Shown piece by piece: positions 7,000 to 16,390 of a DNA stretch of 64,000 nt; the stretch's first letter is position 1, and every line of letters starts with the position of its first letter. A model generated the notes under the pieces. It was not told where the DNA came from and did not search any database. It saw only the letters and a program-made list of their open reading frames with translations. Where the stretch lies: positions 1 through 64,000 of the forward strand of contig JAFUJA010000004.1 in the NCBI GenBank assembly GCA_017473905.1, in the 5' to 3' direction. This DNA is from Lachnospiraceae bacterium (lineage in GTDB: Bacteria > Bacillota > Clostridia > Lachnospirales > Lachnospiraceae). The position numbers and the translations under genes are program-made.

Positions 7000-9363
7000 T
7001 TACATTCTTAGAATATACCAAATAAATTTCATTTTACCATGATATCGTACCCAGGCATATAACTCTTTCATTTCCCGATTCAAAGTTAAAATGCACTCTT
7101 CATCTGCCTTGCGGCTTCCGTATATACACGCTTCCAGTAAACATAAATAGGTAAAATGTACGGGTAAATCCTCTTCTTTTATCTTTTTACCCTGTCTGTT
7201 TTTATTTTTATACCATACAAATTCCTTGTGCCTCTCTGCGAGCTCTTCCTGTATCCGGTTCCCGAATTCTTCCAGCGTCTCACTGTCTTTCCGCTTCAAC
7301 TTCATGTGTGACAGAAACAGAAAACTCCGTCTGACTTTATACAGAAACTTCTCTTCCATGGTCATATAACGGTATTTTACCAAAGTGGTTATCCGCTCCG
7401 TAACCATTACAATAAAAAGCACAGTCATGAACAGAAGCAAAATTCCTTCCACAAGTAAAAAAATACCGGTGTAATCTTCCTTCTCTTCCGTCATTTCCGG
7501 AAGCGGAACATAACTCTCGTCCTCTTCTTCCTCTTCTTCTCCGTAAAAAGGAGAACTGCCGTCGCCAACTGCAGTGCCGCCCTGATTTCCCTGGGTAAAC
7601 TCACGTACCTCCCAGGGCGTATAGCGTAATGAACCATATCCCGGAGTAGGTTCAAAAGGAACCCATCCAAAGCGCTCATAATATACCTCCGGCCAGGCAT
7701 GCGCCATAGAGCTCATCACTTCCGTTTTTGTCCTTGTATCATTCGGAACACAAAAGCCTTCCACATATCTGCTGGGAATTCCTTTTGCCCTTGCCATTAA
7801 AACAAATGCAGTTGCAAAATAAGAACAATACCCTTCCTTGCGTTCTATGAAATAATCCATAAAATCCGCACTATCCCGGATTGTTTCCGGTAAAGCGCCC
7901 GGGGTCGTGGTATAAGTATAACTGTTTAATTCCGCCTCTATGGCTCTTAAAATTTCCGTGGTCGTTTCTGCTTCTTTGGTTATTTCTTCCAGATAAGCAA
8001 GGGTTTCTTCTGAAAGCTCCGGTACCCTGCCATAAGCTTCCTGATAATATTCCCGGTTATCTTCCAAATCCTGCAGTGTCGGTCTGTAATCGGAATAATC
8101 AATATATGTCTGTACCAGATGCTTCCAAAGTTCCTCATCCTCCGGCAAATCTTTCTCCAGCATCTCATAAAAGGCGTCATTATCCACATTCATCTGCCAG
8201 TAAGAAATGGAATATCCCGTCTCATAGGCCATATCTTCATCCGGTAAAATCAAATCACCATTTTTAATCTCGTATACTGTATCATAAAAACGGTAAGTTT
8301 TTACGGGTGCAAACAGATACTCCGTATTCAAACCATCATAACGGATATGAAGTCTTGAGGTAGCAAAATAATTACTTTTATAATCATTGGGAATCCGTTC
8401 CACATGATAAGCACTTTCCAAAGTATCCCAAAGGCGCTCATCCCCTTCCCGATGACTGTTCTGTGTCCATCCGGTTCCCGTAAAAGTGTCATAAACTTTA
8501 CCAGTCAGATAGATATTGGTTTTCTGTTGTCCGCCGTCAGTCACGGTCATAACCAGGCTGTCTGTTTCTTCTACATTTCCGCCTAATTCCCCGTCAGTAG
8601 AGAAGCCGGTGAATGCCACATCAAAATCCACCATTCCCCCATCCATACCTCTGACAAAACGGGTCAGAATCCGTTGTGCACTGTGATACGCATCTTTTAC
8701 GAACTGCCAGTCATAAGGCTCCTGGGAATAGGGCATGGTAAAAAGTAACACCGCATACACCACAAGAAAAGGAAGTATCCAGAGCATAAAAGGTCTGCTT
8801 CCCCTGTCAACATCCTTTTTCCATTTATGCTTTGTAAATTCCACAAATCCCGCAACGATATATAACAGTGAGAACACCACTCCCAAGTGATTGGCCTCTC
8901 CATGGGTAAGCATATTTAAAAGCATGGCTACAAACAGCCCCACGGTTGCAATTCCCCGTAAATACGGAAGGGCTTCAAAAAAAATCTGAAGCGCAAAAGA
9001 AACCAGTCCGAGAAATACTGCCTGGAACAAAGCAAAATATACAAGATTTTCTTCCGGCCACAATCCTGCTTTCAAAACATATCTTCTGTATTCCCAAAGC
9101 ATTTCCGCCAAGCCTGAAGGTGTAAGCAGAACAAGCAATACCCCTGTTACCAACAGGACAAGTCCGCCTGCTGCCAGTGCCCCCTTCCACTTTCCGTATT
9201 GTACCGACATAATACAGACAATCGGCATCAGTGCAAACAGAAAATGCAATACGGTAGGTGTTTCAATATCAAAAAGACTTCCTGCGCCAAACACAAAAAT
9301 GCCGCACAGAAAGGTGGCATGGAAAAATCGATATAAAATTTCACTCCACTTTAAATTTTTCAT
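7000..9363 (-). CDS. Membrane-anchored transglutaminase-like protein
   Basis: A 787-residue protein. About six membrane helices fill residues 10-220, followed by an extracytoplasmic region. The transglutaminase core holds the catalytic Cys in RKEGYCSYFATAFVLMARA and the catalytic His in MAHAWPEVYYERFGWVPFEPTPGYG. An acidic stretch (about ten Glu/Asp residues), a further membrane helix and a cytosolic C-terminal part that may resemble DUF4129 come after it. The start overlaps the DUF58 stop by four bases (ATGA). MoxR ATPase, DUF58 protein and transglutaminase form a well-known three-gene module; the biochemical role is unsettled, but cell-envelope protein processing is often proposed. The catalytic Cys and His are both present, so it is likely active. 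Confidence 0.9.
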   Translation of the reverse strand: MKNLKWSEILYRFFHATFLCGIFVFGAGSLFDIETPTVLHFLFALMPIVCIMSVQYGKWKGALAAGGLVLLVTGVLLVLLTPSGLAEMLWEYRRYVLKAGLWPEENLVYFALFQAVFLGLVSFALQIFFEALPYLRGIATVGLFVAMLLNMLTHGEANHLGVVFSLLYIVAGFVEFTKHKWKKDVDRGSRPFMLWILPFLVVYAVLLFTMPYSQEPYDWQFVKDAYHSAQRILTRFVRGMDGGMVDFDVAFTGFSTDGELGGNVEETDSLVMTVTDGGQQKTNIYLTGKVYDTFTGTGWTQNSHREGDERLWDTLESAYHVERIPNDYKSNYFATSRLHIRYDGLNTEYLFAPVKTYRFYDTVYEIKNGDLILPDEDMAYETGYSISYWQMNVDNDAFYEMLEKDLPEDEELWKHLVQTYIDYSDYRPTLQDLEDNREYYQEAYGRVPELSEETLAYLEEITKEAETTTEILRAIEAELNSYTYTTTPGALPETIRDSADFMDYFIERKEGYCSYFATAFVLMARAKGIPSRYVEGFCVPNDTRTKTEVMSSMAHAWPEVYYERFGWVPFEPTPGYGSLRYTPWEVREFTQGNQGGTAVGDGSSPFYGEEEEEEDESYVPLPEMTEEKEDYTGIFLLVEGILLLFMTVLFIVMVTERITTLVKYRYMTMEEKFLYKVRRSFLFLSHMKLKRKDSETLEEFGNRIQEELAERHKEFVWYKNKNRQGKKIKEEDLPVHFTYLCLLEACIYGSRKADEECILTLNREMKELYAWVRYHGKMKFIWYILRM

Positions 9364-10526
9364 AAAACATCCTCTAAAGGCACTTCAGTTTCAATTCGGA
9401 TCACTTTTAATCTTTCATTTCCCTGCTTAATAAACTCACCCATATCTTCATCGGTGATTACATACAGCACAATACTGATTCCCTCTTCCGAAAACGCCAC
9501 CGCATCGGAAAGCATGTTACTGTCCAGCTTCCCCAGAACACCGATAAATACCTTATCCCCCTGATAAAGAGTTCTCTCCAGCACATAACGGAATTCTTCA
9601 CCACCAGTTTTCTTGGGAATAAAGATTCTTCTGTCCATCAGTTCATACAATTTATGATACTCCGGCATTCCGGTCACTTTACAGTTATGGAAGGCCTCTT
9701 CCTGTCGGAATACGGAATACGGAATATGCCTTTGGGCAAGAAAAAGACCAATTGCAAGAAAGGTTTCCAGAAGCTGGCTCTCCGCAGGAAGATATTCCTG
9801 CATGTTCATAGAGTATCTGGTGTCGTCAAAATGAAGTACAACCCCCTGCTTTTCTTCTCCCGTGCGGGTTCTGGTCTTTAACTGCCATTCTTTGGCAGTC
9901 GCCTTCCAGTGAATCCATTTTAAGCTGTCCCCGGACACATAATCTCTTACCACCACATCCGGCTCCGTATCCAGTCTGGTATTCTCTTTCTGTACATGGG
10001 CAATTAATTCTCCGATTCCTTTTACTTCTTCCAGGGCAATCATTCTGGGGGAAACAAGGGCTTTTATGGTGTCCTTGTTTTTATATTTAAAAGTAAAAAA
10101 TCTAAAAAAGTCCGTTACGTGAACTTCCTTAATTCCCACTTCATACTGGCCTCTGTATTTGCATATAATGCTCGTATCATGTACATACCGGTCCCCGGGC
10201 AGCAACTCATATTCTGCATCCTCTTTCATTTCCTGTAATGTTGAAAAATCATCGAACATCTTTACCCTGATACTTGCAAATCCAAAGTAATCTTCATTCT
10301 GCAGTACAAAATGATAGGGAACCTCCTGACGACATACGATATCATGACTTTCGATTTTTTGAAAAATGTGAAAGCGCCAGTACACTGCCACTGCGTATAC
10401 TACGGAAATAACCGGAACCAAAGTAACCGCAAAGAAAAATCCGTAAGAAACCGGGCCGCCATAAAAACTTATGCCGACCAGGGAAAGAATCCATATTAAC
10501 AAAAGTATGATTCTTCGTTTCTTCAT
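9360..10526 (-). CDS. DUF58 domain protein
   Basis: A 388-residue protein with two N-terminal membrane helices (residues 7-50), a beta-rich segment, and the DUF58 hallmark VVRDYVSGDSLKWIHWKATAKEWQLKTR around residues 190-218. The C-terminal half resembles a von Willebrand A-type fold that lacks the full metal site. In the family it is the fixed partner of the MoxR AAA+ ATPase encoded 11 bases upstream and of the transglutaminase encoded in the ATGA overlap downstream. AAAGGAATT precedes the ATG. The molecular function of DUF58 is not established. Confidence 0.9.
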   Translation of the reverse strand: MKKRRIILLLIWILSLVGISFYGGPVSYGFFFAVTLVPVISVVYAVAVYWRFHIFQKIESHDIVCRQEVPYHFVLQNEDYFGFASIRVKMFDDFSTLQEMKEDAEYELLPGDRYVHDTSIICKYRGQYEVGIKEVHVTDFFRFFTFKYKNKDTIKALVSPRMIALEEVKGIGELIAHVQKENTRLDTEPDVVVRDYVSGDSLKWIHWKATAKEWQLKTRTRTGEEKQGVVLHFDDTRYSMNMQEYLPAESQLLETFLAIGLFLAQRHIPYSVFRQEEAFHNCKVTGMPEYHKLYELMDRRIFIPKKTGGEEFRYVLERTLYQGDKVFIGVLGKLDSNMLSDAVAFSEEGISIVLYVITDEDMGEFIKQGNERLKVIRIETEVPLEDVL

Positions 10527-10537
10527 GGTAATTCCTT

Positions 10538-11470
10538 TTATAAAACAGGTACTTTAACAGTTAAAATAAGTGAGTGGAGAATCTTGCCTGCGTTCTCTTT
10601 CCGAATCTGGGCATCTGCAGAAAGTGCAAGACGATGGGCAAGCACATGATCTGCCACAGCTTTTACATCATCCGGCTTTACAAATTCCCTTCCCTGCAAA
10701 TACGCATGGGCTCTTGCTGCCTTTGCAAGGGCAAGCAATGCTCTGGGGCTGGCACCAAGCTTAAATCTGCTTTCCTTTCTGGTAAGGAGGATGATTTCTT
10801 CCATGTATTTCAACACTTCTTCTTTGATTTCAATCTTCTTTACTTCTTCCTGCATATTCAGAATATCTTCCGGTGTACACACGGTTTTTACCGTTTTATC
10901 CGGCTCCCCTTTTAAATAAAGGGATGCCATTGCAAGCTCCTGCTCTTCGGAAGGATAACCAATGGAAAGCCGCATCATAAAACGGTCCATCTGTGCCTCG
11001 GGAAGAGGATAGGTACCAAGAAATTCCAAAGGATTCTGGGTTGCCATTACCATAAAAGGCTTAGGAAGCATGAACGTTTCTCCGTCTACGGAAACCTGAC
11101 CTTCTGCCATAGCTTCCAAAAGGGCAGACTGGGTTTTCGGTGAGGTTCTGTTAATTTCGTCTCCCAGCAAAAGATGATTCATTACCACACCGTCACGATG
11201 CTCAAACTCACCGTTTTTCATATTAAACACCGACATTCCCACAATATCTCCGGGAAGTGTATCCGGTGTAAACTGAATTCTGCCGAAGGATAATCCGGTT
11301 ACCTTTGATAAAATCTTGGTAAGGGTGGTTTTACCCACTCCCGGAACATCTTCCAAAAGCACATGTCCTTCTGCAAGAAGACAAATCAAAACTTTATCCG
11401 TCACGTCCTCTTTTCCGATAAAGGAACGATTGATTTCCTGTTTCATTTCCAGTAATTTTTCCCGATACAT
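10538..11470 (-). CDS. MoxR-family AAA+ ATPase
   Basis: A 310-residue AAA+ protein with Walker A (DVPGVGKTTLTKIL, about residues 40-53), Walker B (LLLGDEINRTSPKTQSALLEAM, about 102-123), sensor 1 (VMATQNPLE) and the MoxR lid with KLGASPRALLALAKAARA. The length is typical. MoxR ATPases act as chaperones that assemble or activate partner proteins that carry VWA-like domains. The DUF58 and transglutaminase genes follow at once, so those are the likely clients. A GGGGA sequence precedes the ATG. Confidence 0.94.
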   Translation of the reverse strand: MYREKLLEMKQEINRSFIGKEDVTDKVLICLLAEGHVLLEDVPGVGKTTLTKILSKVTGLSFGRIQFTPDTLPGDIVGMSVFNMKNGEFEHRDGVVMNHLLLGDEINRTSPKTQSALLEAMAEGQVSVDGETFMLPKPFMVMATQNPLEFLGTYPLPEAQMDRFMMRLSIGYPSEEQELAMASLYLKGEPDKTVKTVCTPEDILNMQEEVKKIEIKEEVLKYMEEIILLTRKESRFKLGASPRALLALAKAARAHAYLQGREFVKPDDVKAVADHVLAHRLALSADAQIRKENAGKILHSLILTVKVPVL

Positions 11471-11500
11471 ATCCGGTCCCCACTTTCTTTTATTTCGATC

Positions 11501-12184
11501 CTAGTTGTAATAAGTTTTCCCTTCCGGCCCGGGAGCAAAACCCGTAAGTGCCTGAAGCATTTCCAAGGTATAAGAGGCATACTCCCGATAAAAATTCCGC
11601 ATCAGAAGCTCTGCCCTGAAATTCTGCATCGCATCCAGACGGATGCTTTTATTTTTTAAAACAGGATGACGGAAGGTAAGGACAATCTGGGCATACATGG
11701 GACTGTATACAAGATTTCCCGTCACATCCGTTTCCCTGAAATAAGCGTAGTCAAGGAAGTAAGATTCAATCATGGATGAGTGAAACATTACAGGTTCCCC
11801 TTCCATGTTTAACAGCACATTTTTCAGAGGCTCGCTATAATTTCCCCTGGACACATCAAAATAAAACAATCCTTTGGAATAATCCACCGCCATACCGCAT
11901 TCCGGTATAAAATGACTTTCTTCAAATTCTCTCCAAAGAGCCTTGTTTCCCTGACAAAATGCAATTGCTTCTTTGATATGTCCCACTTCCAGTTTAGAAG
12001 TTATCAGCTTTTCTGCATATTTATTATCCATACCGATTCCTTTTGAAAACCGCATGGTTTTTATTTCCCATGGAAGTGATGTCTCGCACTGTTCACACAA
12101 ATATCCGTCTCTTAATTTTAGGGAATTCCGGGTAATGCCGCCGCATATACTGCATGGCATCTCCCGATTTTCGCTTGTTTGCAT
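11501..12184 (-). CDS. Zinc-ribbon (DUF4428-like) protein, function unknown
   Basis: A 227-residue protein. Near the N-terminus two pairs of cysteines, CSICGG and CEQCE, about 20 residues apart, form a probable zinc ribbon of the DUF4428 kind. The remainder is mixed alpha/beta with no motif I recognise. I start it at the ATG at 12184, which has an AAGGAG site seven bases away; the open frame continues eight codons upstream without a better site. It ends 30 bases before moxR, so it may lead that operon. Such proteins in Firmicutes often resemble membrane-recruited or stress-related factors, but I cannot assign a function. Confidence 0.78.
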   Translation of the reverse strand: MQTSENREMPCSICGGITRNSLKLRDGYLCEQCETSLPWEIKTMRFSKGIGMDNKYAEKLITSKLEVGHIKEAIAFCQGNKALWREFEESHFIPECGMAVDYSKGLFYFDVSRGNYSEPLKNVLLNMEGEPVMFHSSMIESYFLDYAYFRETDVTGNLVYSPMYAQIVLTFRHPVLKNKSIRLDAMQNFRAELLMRNFYREYASYTLEMLQALTGFAPGPEGKTYYN

Positions 12185-12206
12185 ATGATATCTCCTTATG
12201 CACAGC

Positions 12207-12238
12207 ATAAGGGCCGCCCTTTGCAGAACCGCCCTTAT
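12207..12238 (-). terminator. Hairpin after the FucI-family gene, possible terminator or processing stem
   Basis: An eight-base perfect inverted repeat (ATAAGGGC / GCCCTTAT, arms 12207-12214 and 12231-12238) lies ten bases after the stop at 12248. No uridine run follows on the minus strand, so it is not a canonical intrinsic terminator. It may stabilise the 3' end of the isomerase message or attenuate read-through. Confidence 0.4.
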
Positions 12239-12247
12239 CGCTACATT

Positions 12248-13732
12248 TTACTTAAAAGGATTTTCAGTAGGATAACGTACTCCCGCCGGCTGGTTATAGC
12301 CGATTTCGGATACGTCTACACCAATATATTTGAATACTTCAAAAATCGCCTTTCCAAAGTGACCAAACGCTACCGCACCATGATGAGGATAATTTCCTTC
12401 AATCAGGACATGACGATAGAAACGTTTCATTTCCGGAATTGCGAAAATACCGATTGCTCCGAAGGAACGGGTCGCTACGGGAAGAACTTCTCCGTTTGCA
12501 ATATATGCACGTAATCTATTATCCGCAGTACTCTGCAGGCGGAAGAATGTAATGTCTCCGGGCACAATATCCCCCTCCAGGGTACCCTGGGTTACTTCTT
12601 CGGGAAGGTTTCTTGCCATGATTAACTGATATTTCATTTCACAGAACGCAAGCTTTCCTGCCGCTGTATTACCGCAATGGAATCCCATAAATACATCTGT
12701 TGCAGTATAGTCAAACTTACCTTTGATGTCTTCTTCGTATAAATCATAAGGTACCGTATTGTTGATATCTAAAAGTGTTACAACATCGTCGCTTACACAG
12801 GTTCCGATGAATTCACTCAATGCTCCGTAAATATCAACCTCACAGGAAACGGGAATTCCCTTTGCTGTTAAACGGCTGTTTACGTAGCAGGGAACAAATC
12901 CGAACTGTGTCTGGAAAGCAGGCCAGCATTTTCCTGCGATTGCCACATATTTACGATATCCCTTATGTTCTTCCACCCAGTCCAAAAGAGTCAGTTCATA
13001 CTGGGCAAGTTTCGGCAAAATACCGGGTTTTAAATTGCCTGCACCAAGCTCTGCTTCCATCTCAGCAATTACGGAAGGAATTCTTTCATCACCTTCATGC
13101 TTTTTAAATGCTTCAAAAAGATCCAGCTCGGAATTTTCTTCTATTTCCACGCCAAGGTTATATAACTGCTTGATAGGTGCATTACATGCAAGGAAATTCA
13201 AAGGTCTGGGACCGAAAGAAATAATTTTTAATTCTGATAATCCGATGATTGCCTTTGCAATGGGATGGAATTCGTGTAACATATCTGCACACTCATCAGC
13301 ATTTCCCACCGGATATTCGGGAATATAGGCTTTGATATTGCGAAGCGCAAGATTATAGCTTGCATTCAGCATACCGCAGTATGCGTCACCTCTTCCCTGT
13401 ATCAGATTGTTACCGCTTTCTTCCGCTGCGGCAAGGAACATTTTAGGACCATCAAAATGCTTTGCAAGAAGAGTCTCTGAAATTTCGGGACCAAAGTTTC
13501 CAAGATATACCGCAAGGGCGTTACATCCTGCTTTTTTTATATCTTCCAAAGCCTGTACCATGTGGATTTCACTTTCCACAATACAAACAGGACATTCGTA
13601 AATGTCTTCCGCATCATATTTAGCCGCATAAGCTTCCACCAGCGCTTTTCTTCTGTTTACTGACAAAGACTCCGGAAAACAGTCACGGCTCACAGCTACA
13701 ATTCCCAATTTTACCTTCGGTGTATTATTCAT
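12248..13732 (-). CDS. L-fucose/L-arabinose isomerase family protein (FucI-like aldose-ketose isomerase)
   Basis: A 494-residue protein of the FucI family (COG2407 type). It shows the N-terminal KLGIVAVSRDCFPESLSVNRR, the AVYLGNFGPEISETLLAKHF block and a C-terminal HHGAVAFGHFGKAIFEVFKYIG segment, where conserved acids and histidines form the Mn2+ site in FucI. Two starts are possible: ATG at 13732, where similarity to the family begins but the ribosome site is weak, or GTG at 13774, which has AAAGGA five bases away and would add 14 residues. It sits downstream of xylB in the same direction, which suggests that the ketose made here is a pentulose for XylB. The true substrate (fucose, D-arabinose, xylose or another sugar) is unknown. 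Confidence 0.85.
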   Translation of the reverse strand: MNNTPKVKLGIVAVSRDCFPESLSVNRRKALVEAYAAKYDAEDIYECPVCIVESEIHMVQALEDIKKAGCNALAVYLGNFGPEISETLLAKHFDGPKMFLAAAEESGNNLIQGRGDAYCGMLNASYNLALRNIKAYIPEYPVGNADECADMLHEFHPIAKAIIGLSELKIISFGPRPLNFLACNAPIKQLYNLGVEIEENSELDLFEAFKKHEGDERIPSVIAEMEAELGAGNLKPGILPKLAQYELTLLDWVEEHKGYRKYVAIAGKCWPAFQTQFGFVPCYVNSRLTAKGIPVSCEVDIYGALSEFIGTCVSDDVVTLLDINNTVPYDLYEEDIKGKFDYTATDVFMGFHCGNTAAGKLAFCEMKYQLIMARNLPEEVTQGTLEGDIVPGDITFFRLQSTADNRLRAYIANGEVLPVATRSFGAIGIFAIPEMKRFYRHVLIEGNYPHHGAVAFGHFGKAIFEVFKYIGVDVSEIGYNQPAGVRYPTENPFK

Positions 13733-13851
13733 TCGTTTTACCCGGCGCAACGCATCCCCCAATTCCCGCTGCACACAATCCTTTCTTTATTGTTCACGGA
13801 TTCCGTGTTAAACCCATTTTATCAGTTTTTGTATCATAAAAAAATACATTT

Positions 13852-15330
13852 CTAAGAATTCCTGCTAAAAATTGCAAAAAGAGGTTTACATGCCGGATAA
13901 ATTTCTTTGAAAAGCTCATACTTGTGCTGATATTTGGCAACAAGGTCCGCTTCCGGCTCTACAACTTCTGAAATTTTAACAAGTTTTTCTGCGGCTTCTT
14001 CAACAGAGGAGAATGCCCCGCATCCCACGGCCGCCAGCATGGCACCACCCATGGCAGGTCCTTCTTCATTTACGGGAACTTCCAAAGTGAGATTTAATAC
14101 ATTGGCAAGAATTTTTCTCCACAAAGGACTCTTTGCACCACCGCCGCATATTTTGGTTTTACTTAATTCAATTCCCAGGGATGCTGCAACTTCAAGGGAA
14201 TCTTTTAAAGCAAAGGCAACACCCTCCAAAACTGCCTGTGTCATTTCTTCACGGGTAGTATTCATGGATAAGCCGATAAAAGTACCCCGGGCATCCGGGT
14301 CATTATGAGGAGAACGCTCTCCCATCAGATAGGGAAGGAAGAATACTTCATTTTCACCAAGTCCGGTAATATTCTTCTGTTCTTCTGCATATTCTTTTGT
14401 TTTCAGGATTTCATCCATCCACCATTTATTACAGGATGCGGCACTGAGCATGCAACCCATAAGATGATATTTGCCGTCTGCATGGGCAAAAGAATGCAAT
14501 GCATTACACGCATCCACACAGAATTCATTGGATGAAATAAAAACGGTTCCGCTGGTTCCCAGAGAAATGTTACACATTCCACCGCCTACGGTTCCTGTTC
14601 CCACCGCTGCAGCAGCATTATCTCCTGCTCCGGCGATTATTTTGACCTTATCGGTCAAACCTAATTTTTCCGCCACTTCGGGACGAAGGGTACCTACCAC
14701 CTCACTGGATTCATAGATTTTTGCAAGCTGCTCTCTTTTTACATCACAAAGAGCCAGCATTTCATCCGACCAGTCACGTTTTTTTACATCAAACAATAAC
14801 ATACCGGAGGCATCGGATACATCCGTACAATGTACGCCGGAAAGTCTGTATGCAAGATAATCCTTGGGTAACATGATTTTGGAAATACGGGCAAACTGCT
14901 CCGGCTCGTGTTTTTTGAGCCATAAAAGTTTAGGTGCAGTGAATCCTGCAAATGCAATATTCGCAGTGTAATCGGAAATTTTATCCTTTCCGATTACGTT
15001 ATTTAAGTATTCGCATTCTTCTGCTGTACGTCCGTCATTCCAAAGGATTGCAGGACGAATCACTTCATCCTTTTCGTCTAAAATAACAAGTCCGTGCATC
15101 TGACCGCCGAAGCTGATTCCTGCAACCTGCGTTCTGTCAAAGCCGTCTAAAAGGGCATCGAGGCCCTCCATCGACTTTTCATACCAATCAACAGGATTCT
15201 GCTCCGACCATCCGGTTTTAGGAAAGTACAAGGGATATTCCCTTGATACCACGTTTAAAATACCGCCGTCCTCATCCATGAGTAACAGTTTTACCGCAGA
15301 AGTCCCCAAATCAATTCCTACATAAAACAT
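13852..15330 (-). CDS. xylB: Xylulokinase (FGGY family)
   Basis: A 492-residue sugar kinase. The first phosphate motif YVGIDLGTSAVKLLLMDEDG is at the N-terminus. The xylulokinase signature GISFGGQMHGLVILD with RPAILWNDGRT (about residues 75-105) and the second ATP motif AGAGDNAAAAVGTGTV (about 240-255) with ICGGGAKSPLWRKI follow. The substrate-binding motif MHG is typical of XylB and not of glycerol or gluconate kinases. The start at ATG 15330 has an AGGGGGTT site. It lies between pyrF and the FucI-like gene with short spacers. The product would be D-xylulose 5-phosphate, feeding the pentose phosphate or phosphoketolase route. Confidence 0.92.
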   Translation of the reverse strand: MFYVGIDLGTSAVKLLLMDEDGGILNVVSREYPLYFPKTGWSEQNPVDWYEKSMEGLDALLDGFDRTQVAGISFGGQMHGLVILDEKDEVIRPAILWNDGRTAEECEYLNNVIGKDKISDYTANIAFAGFTAPKLLWLKKHEPEQFARISKIMLPKDYLAYRLSGVHCTDVSDASGMLLFDVKKRDWSDEMLALCDVKREQLAKIYESSEVVGTLRPEVAEKLGLTDKVKIIAGAGDNAAAAVGTGTVGGGMCNISLGTSGTVFISSNEFCVDACNALHSFAHADGKYHLMGCMLSAASCNKWWMDEILKTKEYAEEQKNITGLGENEVFFLPYLMGERSPHNDPDARGTFIGLSMNTTREEMTQAVLEGVAFALKDSLEVAASLGIELSKTKICGGGAKSPLWRKILANVLNLTLEVPVNEEGPAMGGAMLAAVGCGAFSSVEEAAEKLVKISEVVEPEADLVAKYQHKYELFKEIYPACKPLFAIFSRNS

Positions 15331-15352
15331 GGCATAACCCCCTAACGAAAAT

Positions 15353-16282
15353 TTATTTGCCGGCAAGTGCCTGCGCAATATCCTCTCTCATATCGATAAC
15401 AGCCTGTCGGGAAGCGTCCGCATAATTTAAGGAACCAAACTTCTCGTACGCAGGACTCTGGTATGCCGCAATAATACCTCTGGAAGAGTTTACAATTGCT
15501 CCAAGTCCGTCTTCATTAAAGAAATGAACCAGATCGGCACCCTTTCCGCCCTGTGCGCCGTAGCCGGGAACCAGAATATAAGACTTGGGCATAATCTTAC
15601 GAAGTACCTTTCCCATTTCAGGATAAGTAGCACCTACAACTGCACCGATGGAGCTGTAACCGCTTTCATCCACACAATCTGCACCCCACTCATTTACTTT
15701 TTCACCAACCCACTCATACAAAGGACGACCGTCGATGATTCTGTCCTGGAATTCACCACTGCTGGGATTGGAAGTTTTTACAAGAACAAAGATGCCTTTG
15801 TTTTCTTCTTTACAAACATCTACAAAAGGCTTCACGCCGTCTGTTCCCAGATAAGGATTTACGGTTGCAAAATCTTCATTAAAGCCATAGTAGGTCTTGC
15901 TGCCGACAGTTACCTTACCAAGATGTCCCGTAGCATACGCGCTGGATGTGGAACCGATATCACCTCTTTTAATATCACCGATGATAACAAGGTCTTTTTC
16001 ACGGCAGTAATCCAAGGTCTTCTGATATGCAATCAGACCTTCAATGCCGAACTGCTCATACATTGCAATCTGAGGTTTTACGGCAGGTACCAAATCATAA
16101 ATTGCATCAATAATACCTTTGTTATACTGCCAAATCGCTTCTCCTGCGCCTTTTAATGTCTCTCCGTATTCAGCAAATGCCTTCTCGGTAATATGTGCGG
16201 GAATAAACTTCATCATAGGATCAAGTCCTACAACAATAGGGGCATTGGTTGCCTTGATTTTGGAAGTTAATTTTTTCATCAT
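15353..16282 (-). CDS. pyrF: Orotidine 5'-phosphate decarboxylase (long form)
   Basis: A 309-residue enzyme that makes UMP from OMP. The catalytic Asp-Lys-x-x-Asp is in DLVIIGDIKRGDIGSTSSAYA (about residues 94-114), the substrate-binding NPSSGEFQDR block is near 170, and VPGYGAQGGKG is near 245. It is the longer group (about 300 residues), as in many clostridia and mycobacteria, not the 230-residue group. Two adjacent ATG codons start the frame, with GGAG upstream. It is directly followed by xylB with a 22-base gap; a shared promoter is likely although the pathways differ. The nrdD terminator lies just upstream. Confidence 0.95.
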   Translation of the reverse strand: MMKKLTSKIKATNAPIVVGLDPMMKFIPAHITEKAFAEYGETLKGAGEAIWQYNKGIIDAIYDLVPAVKPQIAMYEQFGIEGLIAYQKTLDYCREKDLVIIGDIKRGDIGSTSSAYATGHLGKVTVGSKTYYGFNEDFATVNPYLGTDGVKPFVDVCKEENKGIFVLVKTSNPSSGEFQDRIIDGRPLYEWVGEKVNEWGADCVDESGYSSIGAVVGATYPEMGKVLRKIMPKSYILVPGYGAQGGKGADLVHFFNEDGLGAIVNSSRGIIAAYQSPAYEKFGSLNYADASRQAVIDMREDIAQALAGK

Positions 16283-16337
16283 AGTGATTTCTTCTCCTTT
16301 TTATAGAAATTCTATTATCCTTCACGGGAAGGTTTTA

Positions 16338-16370
16338 TAAAAAGCGCCGAACAATTTGTCCGACGCTTTT
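16338..16370 (-). terminator. Intrinsic terminator of nrdD
   Basis: Reading the minus strand after the nrdD stop (16391), an almost perfect stem AAAAGCGTCGGACAA / TTGTTCGGCGCTTTT, with G-U pairs, is followed by TTTTTATAAAA. Both the stem and the U-run are present, so this is a standard rho-independent terminator. Confidence 0.85.
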
Positions 16371-16390
16371 GTCTGTTCTACTATCAGACC

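Noticed and set aside
15524-16156. A 210-residue plus-strand open frame.
   Set aside because: It lies fully opposite pyrF, whose catalytic motifs are intact; it has no ribosome site and is a shadow frame.
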